DNA of 64,000 nt. Origin: Penelope pileata (taxonomy: Eukaryota > Chordata > Aves > Galliformes > Cracidae). Both the position numbers and the translations under genes were made by a program. The notes under the pieces are model-generated. The model was not told the origin of the DNA. It did no database searches and saw only the letters and a list, made by a program, of their open reading frames with translations. The DNA lies in contig WBMW01001602.1 of assembly GCA_013396635.1 (NCBI GenBank), positions 74,046-138,045 of the forward strand, in the 5' to 3' direction. Numbering within the stretch: position 1 is the first letter of the stretch; the number at the start of each line of letters is the position of its first letter. Below are positions 50,326 through 63,988 of this stretch, piece after piece.

Positions 50326-53300
50326 AACCTTCTTTCTCTTCCTCCCAAAAAGAAGTTTGTCTACTACTTTAGAGCAGCCTCTATTAAAGCAATTGTAACA
50401 ATCTGCTAATAAATAAACGAACAAACGGCATTTTAATTACAGTGCAGATTCCCAAGCTAGCATTCCCAGAGCTGCCCATGCCTCTACAGACATCTTGATC
50501 CTCAGGAGAATCTTTACATCGATCAATCTTACAAGCATTCCTTCAGAAGTCTTCTAGGGATAGATATCTCTATGCATATGGAAATACAGTACCATTTCTT
50601 CCAGTGATAATGCATACTTTTAACTTTAAAGAATAGTCAAGCCTTTAATCCTTTGAAGTTACAAGAGGAAAGATGGCTGAAACAACATTTTCAAAAACGT
50701 CAATGTGATTTATATGTCTCATTCTCTTCCAAAATTTGAGAATGTAGGCTTTAAAGTTGCTTAACAATTGACTTGAAAGGACTTAAATCTCTAATGTGTG
50801 CACCAATTATACAGAAGTGAAATAAGGGAGCATGCTTAGAACTGAGTCTTAAAAATATTTAGAATAAAGAAATCATAAGACAGAAAACTACACTCTGACT
50901 TGTAAAAGGAAGTTGCAACATTTTTCCAAAGCCTTAGTATAGTCTCACTATGTGCATTTCTATAGCTAGATCTCACACATCCGATAGAAACATAACTTGT
51001 TTACAACCAAAGGTTTTGTTTTGTGTGTATGTACATACTTAGAAAAATTATGAATCTACTGTTATACCCAAGTCAGCCCATTGCTGGACATCAAATAATG
51101 AAAATAAAAAATGAGTAACAAACAAGATGTGTCTGAAAATACACTAGTGGTGAGCAGTATTTTTTTTTCCAGTTTAGAAATACATAAAGCAATTTTATAT
51201 ATATATACACACTATATTATATCAATCTCCCAGTTGCATCACTTGAGCCTCAGTAAAGATTACAACCCGTGAGCATCCTTTACGTAACCCTCTTCTTTCT
51301 CAACAACCTTCTGACAAACAGACCAAAAACGCACCTCTGTAACATTCTTACCATAACTGCTGGGGCTCCAGCAGAGATTCAAGTGTGTTACTGAATGGCA
51401 GAGAACATTTACTGTCACGTGTAGTCACTGAAGGACAGTGGAAACTACACATGCCAGACAGATACTTGTCCTGCATCTCTCATGAGAATCAGAAGTTAAT
51501 TAGTAAATCACCATTGTTATTTGGCAAAAGTTGAAAAACAACTAAAAACGAAGAACCCAAAACCCAATCTTGCCCATGTCCCTCAAAATTCTTAAATTCC
51601 TGTTCACGACAGAATACTGAACTTTAATATTCAGTTAATTTTATAATCAACTGCAATGTTTAAATAGATATTTAGAACTTTAACACAGAGAAATAACACC
51701 CTAGAAAATACCTAATCCATTTCAGAATTACACAACTAAACGATCTCATAAGAGGCCCTTATCTGTCTAATCCCCAGCATACATTTGCAACTTGATATAT
51801 ATTGCACAAATAGAGATCTTACAGACAAATCCAGTAAGCCTTATTACATATGTGCCGAAGCAAACATCAGACAAGATTACGTTAGTCTGTTTTGCCTTTT
51901 ATTTCCCTCTCCCCATCCTCCACAGAGTACTTTTAGAAATAGCTTGGACAAAAAGCTTGAACATCGCACTTCATTGCTTCCACTCATTTCCATTAAGTAA
52001 AAGATTTCCTTACTGTGCTTAATCCAATTATAAAGCAAATTGGAAATTAAAAGGTTAGTGGGGAATTAGGGTGGCAGGAGAGAAAAAAAAAAAAAGACTG
52101 TTCAGCAATTTGTTTCCTAAATTTCTATTTATACCACATTTCTATCTATAAACATAACTACTAGCACATATCATGTTAGATCTAAAGTAAGAAATCTGCT
52201 TTTTAGGACAAACTTATGCGTTATTCCTGACATACACCATATTTCATTTCAAAGGCAATTCCGCTTTCCTGGGAGAAAGTATCCCCCTATTTTTATAAGG
52301 CACAAAGTCAGCTGCTAGAATTCACAGAGTGATGCTGAACTGTTTATGCAGCAAGATTTCACCCACAGTCCATGCTCCACTTGACTCCAAGAGTGGAAGG
52401 TGAGCAAATCCAGCACACAGATGTGGCAGGGAGAGAACACAGGTTCTGCTTGTTGGTTTAATACAACTGTTAGGCAGCCAGTCACGCCAAGACTAGAGGA
52501 CCAGAAGTGCAACAACTTGTCTCCGAAGCAGGTAAGACACCACTGGAAATGAAAGTAATGTATTCTTATGGATCTTCTGAAGAAGTATACAGCTCTGTTG
52601 TACTCATGAGCTTATTGCATAGGCTTAATTTAGCCTTTCATAAATTGCCATCTGCAAGACGACCCTAAACATTTTTTTGTCTTTGCAGCTTTCTTCATAT
52701 AGTTAATTCTGGGCAATGAACTATGCAGCTATGAAAACTTTTCCATCACATTTATTAGCTAGTATTGTTTCAGAATCAGTGCTAGTTTGTTTTCTAACTA
52801 CGTCAGTGCATCACAGAATGATTTTAGAGCTGAATTGTCATTCTCAAGAGGCCAAGATTTCAAATCCTAGCTCTTCTCCCAAGTTACTGGATTATTTTAC
52901 ACAAGCTACTCAATTGCCAGAACATCATCTTCACTATTTTAAGTCCTATTATCACTAAGGTTGGGTCCTTTCCTTAAGGGTAAGAGATACATAGATAAAT
53001 CTACAGATAAAAATCTATATATAAGCGCCAAAGAACATTGCAGACTAATTTTCTAATCAGAGTTTTCACATAGAATTGACAAAGGCAGGTTGGGTGAGGA
53101 AAGTTCCAAGTAGTGGCTGGGTTCTCCTGTTCCCAGCTAAGTGCTTCATATATTTTGTTTTAGCCTCTCCTGATCTGGCTCAGGGTTTCAGATAACCTCT
53201 TACTTCCTAGGTAAGTCAAGGACACAGCTGATAAGAAAAAGCCTGCTTCATTTATTTTATATGATAAGAGAAATAACATACAAATCTGACATAACCACCA

Positions 53301-54279
53301 TCCAATTCACTGAGAAGTAGCACTTTTTTCCACTTGTTTTTAAAGCAGGGGAGAAATATATATATATACACACCTTCACTCAATAGCTTCATTTACCTTC
53401 TTATATACTTAAACTTCTTCAGACTCCCATGGCAATCATAGACCGCTATTTCAATTCAGTAAGAACAATTAGAAGTTTTACATTTTCAGTTCCATAGATG
53501 TCTTGTGAATGCACAAGTGAGATCACCTCAGAAAAGTTCTTAGTGATCCCACACAAAGTACTAGATAGTCTAGCAATGGACATACATAAGGAGTTCAGAC
53601 TCACGCAAACAGCGACAATGATGTCCCTTGCAAGAAACACCCCTCTGATGAATTGCAGGTCTTAGAGGGAGATGTACTTTCCTCCACTGCTGGCACTTAC
53701 ATGTGCCCAGAGCAGCCCCACCCTGGGTCCATCCCTGCTGGTCACATGGAGAGCACAGGTGCAAACACTGCCTGTGCTCCCCAGGCCAGCCACAGCCCTC
53801 CTCCAAGTGGTCAATCACCAGTTCAGGCCCTGATCAACATTTTCCCTACAAGATGTAGGATGAACGACCACACCAGGAAGAACCAGAGCAGGTGCTGACT
53901 TCTTTCTACCTAATGATATATCGTACTACACCTAATTAAAAAAAGCAAACACCATATAATGTACAAGAGTGTTGTCCATTGGACAACTGAAGCAGTCCTT
54001 TTACTTCATGGGTTGTTGGGAAGGTCCTTAGTTTCCAGACTGGACATTGCTGTTAAATCTAAAAAGTATCCAGAGTCTCCAGAGTTGGCTGTTGGGTGAG
54101 CAGACCAAGTGGGAGAATACAAAGGGATGGTTAAAGGAATTGCAACAATTTATTCTGGAATGTAAGAACTGGTGATCATTCAAGTATGCAAGCAGTAAAT
54201 TTAAAGGGTATGAACAGCATTTTTTCCCTCCACTTCTGATGGTGAAGTATAGGCCTAAATCACAGATTTAAGATAGAAA
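50326..54279. other. Intronic stretch without genes
   Basis: Short TA/CA microsatellites lie at 51196-51215 and 53357-53372. A GC-richer segment at about 53640-53840 matches no repeat I know. No exon was recognised. Confidence 0.55.
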
Positions 54280-54480
54280 ATATCTCCATGCTCAACACTG
54301 GAAGTCAGGAAATATGACTAGAAGAGGACATGAATCTCCATCACAGGAAGCTTTTAAAAATAGATTAGACAAACACTTGTGAGAAGTGACAGTTGCAATT
54401 GATCCATTTATATTTGGACAGGTATGTGGAAAACACAGACTCCCAAAGTCCTTTCCAGCTCTTTTCTCTCCAATTTGCCT
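54280..54480 (+). repeat. Ancient CR1 LINE 3' fragment
   Basis: The words GGAAGCTTTTAAAAATAGATTAGACAAACACTTGT and TCCCAAAGTCCTTTCCAGCTC match the older amniote CR1 tail ('tttaaaaatagattagacaaacacctgtc...gaggtcccttccagc'). It is highly diverged and the boundaries are approximate. Confidence 0.7.
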
Positions 54481-57400
54481 GTCAACAGTTTGTAGAGTAT
54501 ACATCACTAACATAACTCAATCATTTCACATTTTTCCCACACCACAGCCAGCTTAATGGCAAAGCACAGCAGCTTTCAAGAAATTACTTCAAAAGTAAAC
54601 TGGGATAAGAGAGAGTGAACAGCAGAACTGATTTTCACCAAAGGAGAAAGCAGCAACATTGCACTGCATGTGTTTCAGCATCCGCTGTTCATAGCCCATA
54701 GCAAATAAGCTTATGAAGCCAGAAGTAACAAACAGAAAACATGGAAGTTCTGCAAATAGGTGATTAAAAAGCCCCCTTTTTCCCTGAACCCCAGCTGCCT
54801 GCCAACAGCACTAAGAGGCAGAATTAGAGAAACATTGATATGACACTGCAGGACCCCAGAAAGTGGCTTAAGCACAGCCCAGGAGTGGAAGAAACCAGCG
54901 AGAATCGTAAGGCTTAGTTTACCAGCAACTGACCTGCAAAACTTGACAAATTTTACTAGCTTGAAAGCCTCTCAGAGACAAGCATCAACAGAAAGTAGAA
55001 GCAGCAGAAGTAAGAGCAGAGAGAATTAGAAGAAATTCTATAGGAAGAAGGTGCAACAAAGATTCTTTACGTTAAAAAAAAAAAAAGCTGGTATGTAAAA
55101 ACAACACATGCTGACATGTTACAGGCATTTCCAAGCAATGCTGTAGGTGTGATACAATGTTTTCGAGTATTGTGCCTAGCTCCATAACCACAGCCATTAT
55201 GGCTACCAGGCAGCTACGTAGCTTCTCATCAGACCACGGCAGATAAATCTCAATGTTAATTTGAATTGGGTCAAACCAGATGAATTGATGCTGTCTCATT
55301 ACAGAGAATATAGCACAGCAAAATATTAACAAAAGCTGACAGAATTTTATTCTCCCATCTGAGGTAGTATTATTGTTAGGATCTGGAAAAAGTCTCCTTC
55401 ACTGGCACTTTGCTGAAAGCATACAATCTTTCCTGTGACTACAATGTCCCAGCTCTCAGGTATTGTTATCCCGCTGCATGGGGCAATACATGGAATCACT
55501 TCAAAGCTGAAACTCAAGGAAACAAAAATCCTAGTTTTGGGGAGAGAGGAAAAAAAGTTACGGGAGGAACACTCAGAACAGTTATCCAGGATTCTGCAGA
55601 GGCTTCTGTGAAATCTGCTGAAGAATACTCAGTTTCATATTGATCCATAGCACTTTAAATCTGTGATCCACTAATTAAAAAAGCTGATTATCTCTTCAGT
55701 GACATACTGCCGACATTAGAAATGTTTTTCTTCACTGGTTTACAGGTATCTACTATGTGTTGGATCACATTGAGTTCAACTTTGTAGACTACAAATTTCT
55801 ATTAATTTTCAACAAGTGAATTGTTCAATCAGTAGGATGAATAACCACTCAACTTCAGAAAATTTTATGTAGGCATAATCTTATCAGGCATTTATGTTTA
55901 TTTCAGAAAAGGCACTGAACCTGTAATGAATGTTGTATTAGCAACATCTAGGAATAAAAATAATCACTGCTTAGTGGCCCAACATCACAGTGATAAGAAA
56001 ACTACAAGCAGGAATGGGCAAGAGTGAGTGAGAGCTTCAAGAATAATTGGAGCTTGGTTACTAACGTGCACCAAGAACACGTACACTGCCCTGGCTGAAC
56101 CTTAGCAAAAAACTGAGAGAACAAGATGCGAGCTTGCACTGCAGCTCCTCCTGTTCACAGTTTGGCTTCTTACCAGAAGCCCACTCTCATCAGTGCTTCA
56201 GTTCAATATGGGTCAAGAAATGGAGAGAAGGAACCACAGACACTTGCCTCATTCTTCTGACTATAATGAAGACGGTAAATTCCAACAGCCAGGGGAAATC
56301 TTAAGTGAGCACAAGCAGATCCATTAAAACTTACTAAGTCCTCAACTAATTCTGTTGCAAAACCACAGTAAAATCCTAAGCGCAGACAATCATTAGATTA
56401 CATACACAGATACTAATCAGAATCAGCTACAGTACTTCTTACATCAGCCACAGATAAGCAGACTTATCCTTCGCTAAGTAACTTTTTCCCTATAACATTC
56501 TAGCAAGAAATCCAGCAGTGCAGGTTTCTCCTTCTATCACAGGATGTGGCTTCGTTATACTGCCAGGTCACCATTTTTGAGCCTTTGGAACGTTTTTTTC
56601 CCTATACTCTCCTGCTAAAAAAACAAAAACATCAATCACTCCAAAAGCTAAGGAAAACAACTTTATGTGCTTATTTTTGTTAATAAACTACCAACAAATT
56701 CTGAAGATAAAGCTTTGACTGCAATGTTCAACTAGCACAACAGCAGACCACTTGCCTGAAAAATACTTGTTTACAATTGAGCATTTATAGACCATAACAG
56801 TACAGAGGTTGTCCTTGCATTGGGTTGAAGGACCTCATTCCTTCAAGGTCTTCTACTTTTCACTTCCATCAGGATAACATTTATCAATTCAGCTGAAAGG
56901 AATCATACAGCATAGAGAGACCACTTGCAACATCCAGCCTCTAGCATATACTTAAACTATTTCACACAACTCTAAGAACCAGACAAAGAAAACAAGAAAT
57001 GATGGAATCCCTTTGTTCCATCCCACTTGATTCAGAATAGAGCTCTACTACGTTCTAGTGCCATAAATTCTGTTTCTGAATTTAATGGGAGTTCCTATCA
57101 AAGACAATTTTCTCAGTAATTCCCCTGTAAGTTCCTTATTACAACATCTACGTGTTTTATATACTTTAAAGAATTTGTTTTCACAGCATACCTGTAGCAA
57201 GAAGAAATGATACCCTCCTTAATATTAAAGCAAAGAGAAATTTAAGCTTGGAAAAAAAATACACTTACTACTAATTCTGGGTGCTCAATCTGAAAGTGCT
57301 GAAAGCTGCTTTTTCCAGGATACTTGCTGTATGACGCTCCTCCTTCCACAAAGCCCAGCTACTATTAGCTGCAGCTGTAAGTACTCAGTGCCTCTGCAAA

Positions 57401-57617
57401 TCAAACACTTAGGTCTCAAGTCATCAGCCCAGAAAATGAGAGCCACCTGTGAAAAGCAGCATTTCTCTGCTGTGACTGGTGCTGCATTAGCAGAAATGAT
57501 TTTTCACAGCTGTTTAGCTATGACTAAGGCGAGGCAAGATAACTGTTTGCTTTGTGGAGGGTTTTTTTTTATTATTATTATTTTTAAAGAAAATAGTAAA
57601 CTGTTTACAAATGGAGG
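54481..57617. other. Intronic stretch without genes
   Basis: AT-rich unique-looking intron. Nothing further recognised. Confidence 0.55.
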
Positions 57618-58058
57618 TTGAATTCAGTTAATACAGAGCTTGGCAAGAGGGAAGGCTCTACAGGTTTTCCCCTGAAGCAGCCCAGACTACAGAGGGAAGT
57701 ACTTGGGCAGCCAGCCCTGCTGCCCTGCGGCTGGCTGCACTTAAAGCTCGGGCCAGACCTCTGTGGGGAGGGCCCACCTGATGCCTGCCCTTTTCTTCAA
57801 GGAGAAAGCAGGGTGCAAAAAGTTAACTCAAGCCCATGGAAGTTGTTTCCATTTCCTGCCTATGAACACCTTCCCATCTCGCTGCTAAGCAGAACAGGGC
57901 TGAGCTGGTGCCGGCTGTGCTCTGAGCATGGAGCTGGCCCAAGAGCAGGAAGTGTAGGGAGACCAGCTGGCCCCTTGCCTGTACCAGCTGGGATATACTG
58001 CACCCAGCAGGAGCTGTGCTGGCTCACAGGTGAGTTTCAACACCAAAGTTGCACTTAG
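57618..58058 (+). other. GC-rich patch with a 146-codon open frame; coding status unproven
   Basis: A local G+C rise contains one open plus-strand frame starting MNSVNTELGKREGST and ending EFQHQSCT. It is rich in Pro, Leu, Gly and Cys, as expected for any frame read through GC-rich DNA. I see no signal peptide, domain or family resemblance. A donor-like CACAG|GTGAGT falls near 58029, so an alternative or non-coding exon is conceivable. It is opposite in strand to GABBR2. I do not call it a gene. Confidence 0.25.
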
Positions 58059-58980
58059 CATCATAGATGCAAGCTTCAGGAATGTAAGAGCCTCAAGATT
58101 TTGTTGTGTTCAAGATGCAACAGTGACAAGCTAGTGGTTCCTAGTTAGCTCTTTGCAGGGGTAAGTCCTGTACTCACTGTCTCCCTACAAAGACTAAAAC
58201 AGAATATTAGTTGGGCATAAAGTATGCAGAGGTTTTAGACCGTTTTATAATCTATCCATGATCTTATTCTGGGTGTTGTTCTTCATTTCCATGTTTGCCT
58301 TCGAGATACACTTATGCTTTGATTTTTCTTGCATCGCTTTTGCCAAGGCTCTAGTCTTCCAGTAAGCAGGCTATCCTCATAGCCAGGCTGTAGAAATAAT
58401 TCAGAATGCCCCCTAAAGACTACAGCTTAGTATTTATCCCTTCAGAATTATAGTTGTAGGGGTACATGACTTGCACTTCTACCATACATAACCTTGCTGC
58501 TACCCAATGAATTTATGTATCTGCTATAAATCTCATCTCTGTCCTTAACTGCTGGCCAGTGCCTCTGGCCACCCACAACAAGGAATTACAGTAGTAAAAG
58601 TTGTCTTACTTCCGGCAGCACGCTGAAAATAAAATTTTCAGAGGAATTCTTTTCAGTTAATGTAGCTATTTGAAGCTTATAAAAGTAGATGATGCTGTTT
58701 ACCCCTTCTATTGCCAATCACTTTATTAACTCTCTTTGTATTTATATACAACAAAGTGCCGTAAATAAGTTGCATAAAACACTCAGACTAATGAACAGCA
58801 AAACATTACTTGGTGCTAGTAGACTACTGTCCTTTATCTTAGCTGTTTGCATAGAGGACTTATCATATTAAAGGACTTACTGTATCTCACAGTGCTTTTA
58901 TTGGAATACAACAGATTTTCTTCAGTTATAAACAAATGATTTACAGATTAATTATTGAGCTCTTTATAGGGTTTTGTTAC

Positions 58981-59039
58981 TTTTTTTTTTTATTTGCTTG
59001 TTAGCATTTTTTTTGTTGTTTTGTTTGTTGTTTGTTTCT
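58981..59039. repeat. T-rich tract with degenerate (GTTT) repeats
   Basis: An eleven-T run is followed by T8, GTTG and repeated GTTT words. This is low-complexity sequence. Confidence 0.85.
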
Positions 59040-62000
59040 CAGTAAGCTGTCTGGAACGCTTTTATTATTTAGTCACCTTGTCTCAGCCCGTATTGCAAGG
59101 TAGCTGCTGAGCCAGTCATCCATACACTTGAATCTGTTACTTGTTCTCCATTGCTAAAAAGCAGGTTTGCATGGGCATTGTCTTCTGCCCTTCACGTCTT
59201 ACCTCTGTTTCTAGATGCTAGTTGCATTATTGGTCCACTGGAATACCAAAAGTTCTGGGAGTCTAGCCATCTCTGCATAGCATTACTTGATTTGCTACCA
59301 CTGGCTTGATGCTTACCATCACATTCTCAGCTACTGCTGGCATCAAAAGTTCATTTGCTGTAAACAAGATAGTCTGTGTATGGTGTGACATGAGCTGTAC
59401 TGGAATGCTGCCTTTGCCTTCTGCTGGTGTTTTTCTCTAGTGTGCTGATGCTTTCTGCAGGCTTTGTTATTCTGATATGCTCCCACTTACCTATCTCGCT
59501 CCATCTGGAGGGGGAAAAAAAACACCAAAACTCAAGGTTTTGGCAGTCGTGACAATTTTTCTGCCTTGTCACTGTGGAAGCTCTGCTGCGAAGAGGATTA
59601 GATATGTTCAAGCTCCTGACAAGAAAACTGAGGCCCATTAACTGTAATAACACTTGACGTGTTCTGTTGTTTATTATGCTATCAGGTTACAATCAAGAAT
59701 TTCCTCAGCCAAATGTTATAGTGTCATCTGTGTTTGTATCTAACCCCCTGGGGCCTTATACAACTAAACTAATGTCATTGGCACTGCTATGGCACTAAGA
59801 AACAAGTGCAAAATGTCCTTCATAGCTAGGTGGAACAGCCAAAAGGCCAAAAAATTTTCATTGCAAACTGTTATTTGAAAGCATTCTAAAGGGAGGCATC
59901 TAACACTCAATTCCTTACATTCATGACTGCTAGCTTGTTAACAATTTTCAGTTAGGAATAATTTAATATGGAGAGAAAAATCAGTGAGTCAGTATCTATG
60001 AATTTACCTGTATTTCTGTAAGGGTTATTACACTGTTGATTTCACGAGATGATCATATGTTCTTATTTTAAGTCTTCTGCTTCCCCACAGTCTATCGGTT
60101 TGGTTTCTTCTTCCAAAGACACCATTGTTGTAATATTTCTGCAGGGTTGATCTCCTAATGACATTTTCATGAGAATCGCTTCTATCCTTTGCCTAATGTA
60201 TGCAGGTTTTTTATAAAGGGCAACTGGCATTACAGCATGAGGTCATATACATTTCTATAGACTGCAGACATTTGTCATTGTAGAGTCATTGGCTTGGTGT
60301 GCCTGTAGTACTGATATCAAGCTATTACCCAAATCATTCCTTTCCCTTCATGCATTCTGTCAAATTTTAATTTCTTAATTCTGAAATAGATGTCCAGATG
60401 TTAATTTGTTTGTTCTAGCTTGTTTGTTTTCATTTGATTCTCATTTATTCAACCAATTTTTCTTCTTTGTTTCACAGCTCCACCCTAAGAAGTAAGAAGC
60501 TCATGTGAGTTGAATTCATTTCCTGTGTAACATACACTTCATGTTTGCTTCTACTTGTAAGGAAATCACTGTTTAATTCAGATGCTGTACAAGCAGTTAC
60601 AAAAATGCCATGCAGCGGCTGGCCTTCTGAATGATAGGATTGCCAGCAAGCAGTTTTCACTTTGCATTTGCACAAATTAGCCACACTGCATAGAGCAAAT
60701 AGCCCACTAAGTATCAAAAGGCATTTAAAACCTTGAAAACAGATAATTTACAATAGTTGAACAGTTTACATGACAGTCATTCCTCCCAGAAATGAGTTAT
60801 TTTTTGACAAGGTTAAGAGAGATGCTGATAAAGCTATTTTAAATAGTTGTGACTTGACCTCAAATTTTGCATCTGCAAATAATGCAAATATTATTTATTT
60901 TTTGAAAACTCTAATTTGGATGCTACATATGTTTGTGCGCTTTCAGCAAGATGTGGCAATGATGAGGAGGAAAACAACAGGCAGTGTAGTAGTGTTTTGC
61001 ACTCCTAGAAGATAAATATCATGTTATCTTAGAAGATAAACATTTATAAATAAACACCTGGTTTGATTTGAAGACCAAAAAAAAAAAAGAATGTCTGCCT
61101 GCCCCAGAGAACAGCAACTGGTCAGCCCAAAGACCCTCTCAGGCCAGTAACCTCTGTTAGGCAGTAGCTTAAGGTTCACTTTGGTACACTTCCAACTGGA
61201 AGGAGACGATATGCTAAGAGTTCCAAAAAGCAGATCTGATTAGACTGTAGTTAAAACTTTTTAGGCATAATCTTTCTTCCCTTTCCCTCTCAACCTTGTT
61301 AACGGAGAAATTTTAGGTGGCCAAAGGTAGAGTGAGTATATATGCATATGAAAATACTTTTTTCAGAAAAAACACTGAAAGAGCAGTAAATTCTGTAAAA
61401 TGCATCCATTGCCATCCAATCCAAGTTGAAAGGATGAGGCCCAGGTTGTGCTGTCTCCTGGGTCCTCTTGTCCTCTGGTACCTGGTGGAAGCAGAGCTGA
61501 GGGCTCTGTGCGCTTTACCAGGCTTTACATCTGCGCAGTAGCGGGGCCAGCATGAAGCAAACCCAGCCTGTTAGTGTAGTACTGTATTGGCAGTGTTTGC
61601 TGAAAGATGCAAGTAGTCTCTTAATTGAAAAGCTGCGTTACCCTCACTTACTGCATTACAAATTCAACAGAAACATTTGAGGAGGTGGAGGAAGCATTGG
61701 TATCGTGCGTTATCCTGAGAAGAGCCATAGAAACTGGTGTTGTGTCTATTAATTCAAAAGCATTTCCCTTCTCAGACTTCCTGTGAAGATTCTGTTTCTA
61801 TCAATGAATGAGAATAATAGAATTTGAAAAAATTATTTGAAGACTGGTTTCAGTCATCTTTTTTTTTTTTTTTTCAATCACTTGATTCTACCAGCAGCTG
61901 GAGTTAGAAATCAGCACTTTCAGTGGCTACCAAAACCAGTCAATCAAAAAGCTTTTTGTCAAATAGATTTCTCAATGAAATCGAGAAAATAATAAAGAAA

Positions 62001-62892
62001 TTTTAAAAAAATCCCAACGAAAACATTTTTGAATATTAGTAGTTGTTATAGCATTTTATGATTGCATCAGTACTTTGAACCCAAAGCTATTTTTCTAATA
62101 TAGAAATGACTTGGCTAGTTTCATAAAATTCATCTAACTGGGCTGAATTAAGTCTGACTTTTGGATCCATGGAAGGGGAAGATCAGCCTGAAAGCTATGG
62201 GGACTGGTACATCTCAGGCAGAATTCATATCAAGCACTCAAAAACTTCATTTGCTTACTTTATACAGCAGAGAAAGTGGCTGCAAACACAATTTTTTAAT
62301 TACATACGATGGCAATTTTATTTTCATAACTAGCACTAAAAGTTTCAATACAGAGTAGAAGTATGTTCTGGGAAGGAATAATATCCTGGCACACATGCCC
62401 TAAACCTCTGGAAATTATAGATAGTCGAGAGAGACAACTTCTGGGTCTTATTCAATTTTCTACTTCTGCTCCCACAATGGAAATTATAGGCAGGTCTGTG
62501 TTTCACTGCTTGATCTTAGCCAGTTCGGTGACTTTGAGTTGAAGCAAACTGTGCCAGTCCCCTCTGCCTCTATCAGAAATTTTTCCTCTTGCCCTGAATC
62601 AATGAGAGGAAAAATTCTAAAGTTTCTCCTTCTGCTCTTCTCATCAAGAATGTTTTTGCATAGTTAAGTCTTTATTATTATGGCTAGCTCTTGTTATCAC
62701 CACTATGCGTACTTATTCACTACTAAAAATAAAGGGCTTTTTCCACTTTATTGCACTTAGTTTTTAATTCCTTTAACAATTCCACATACAGTTGACCCAT
62801 TAAGTCTCATCTCCTCCCCATCAACAGTAGCTTATTATGCCCATTAATAATCTTCTCTACAAAGCTCTTTGTACTTCCATGCACTATGTTAC

Positions 62893-62960
62893 AAAAAAAA
62901 AAAAAAAAAAAAATACATACAAAAAAATACATTTTCTCAAATANNTTTTTTTTTTTTTTT
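62893..62960. repeat. A21 ... NN ... T15 low-complexity pair with assembly ambiguity
   Basis: A21 (62893-62913), a second A7 block, then NN at 62944-62945 followed directly by T15 (62946-62960). The opposing A and T runs can fold back on each other, which may be why the two bases are unresolved. Confidence 0.85.
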
Positions 62961-63649
62961 ACACTAATTGCTCTTAGTGCTTTTTTGTCACATTGGCAGC
63001 ATGCCACTCTTATTGTACATTTTATACTAAGACAGAATTTCTGGGCTAGGAACATCTTTGTTACTCAAGATGCAACCTATGAAACAGTACTCTTTTGGTG
63101 TTCCTATCAGTTATCACAGCATTAAGAACTGCAGGTATTTTGGTCAGAGTCCTAAAGTGCACAAATCTGACCTTACCTCTTTATGCCATGTACTACTTCA
63201 TTTAAATCCCAGCTCTGATCTGGTTGCTCACAAAGGATACATTTCTAAAGGAAGCAAATATCCTTTAAGATTGGGTTGAATGAAAAGGCAAGCAGAACAG
63301 GAAATAGGTATCCATTTTTTTTTATTATTAAAATAAGAGATTTTATGAGTGTCAAACTGGAAACAGGGCTACAAAGAAAGTCAAAAATCAGTTAAAAAAC
63401 ATTGAAATTCTGCTCAACCACAGTTTGTGTAAATCTTAAACATGGCTTACAAAAGGATCTTGTAATAGGTGGCATCTACTATTTTCTTAGTATCGTTAAA
63501 AATATTAATGAGTTCTCTGTGGAAAGAGGATGGGTTCTACAGTTACTATTTATTGAGTAATTTGTCATCTCCGCTATAAAAATATTTTTAACATTACCGT
63601 TTAATTAGACAACTAAAAACAGATTTCAGAAGTAGTAGTGAAGCAAATC

Positions 63650-63988
63650 TCACACATTGTCTTCAACACCTTTGTAAAGACCAGCAAAGTCTCCTTGCTT
63701 TAAAGGTGATTCGCACACAGACATCGTGCAGATCTCTCCTCTGCTGTCATCCCTGTCAGCAGCAACATATGAGGTGTGTGTGTTGCCGATACTCCGATTG
63801 AATCCACAACCAGAAAGCAAAGATGAAGCTAGACCAAAATCCCCTTCCATATAGCATTCCTTCTGCAACTTAACCAAGCATGAACTTCAGCTTAAGTTTG
63901 AGATGAATGTGCCTTTCATCTTGAAGCCTTCTTTTTTGATTAAAGAAGACTCATGCACTGATTTCTCAGATCTATGTAGTACTGTTTA
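63650..63988 (-). other. Unrecognised minus-strand open frame, possibly a pseudogene or exon remnant, reaching the right edge
   Basis: Reading right to left, one frame is open from about 63985 to a TGA at 63889-63887 (32 codons), and then for about 78 more codons to the stop at 63650. The second part includes CYMEGDFGLASSLLSGCGF, SYVAADRDDSRGEICTMS and PLKQGDFAGLYKGVEDNV. Its amino-acid mix is more protein-like than that of the other chance frames in this window. At least four CpGs fall between 63700 and 63800, more than in surrounding intron. I do not recognise the family, and there are no convincing splice sites in view. Chance remains quite possible. Confidence 0.25.

Larger units (their letters stand above)
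58059..63649. other. Intronic stretch without genes
   Basis: AT-rich, with a T- and GTTT-rich tract at 58981-59039, T16 at 61859-61874, a modestly GC-rich patch at about 61430-61560, and an A21/T15 pair around an assembly ambiguity at 62893-62960. No exon or interspersed repeat was recognised. Confidence 0.55.

Noticed and set aside
50043..50398. Three overlapping plus-strand frames of 64-86 codons
   Set aside because: All lie in the CR1 fragment at 50036-50325.
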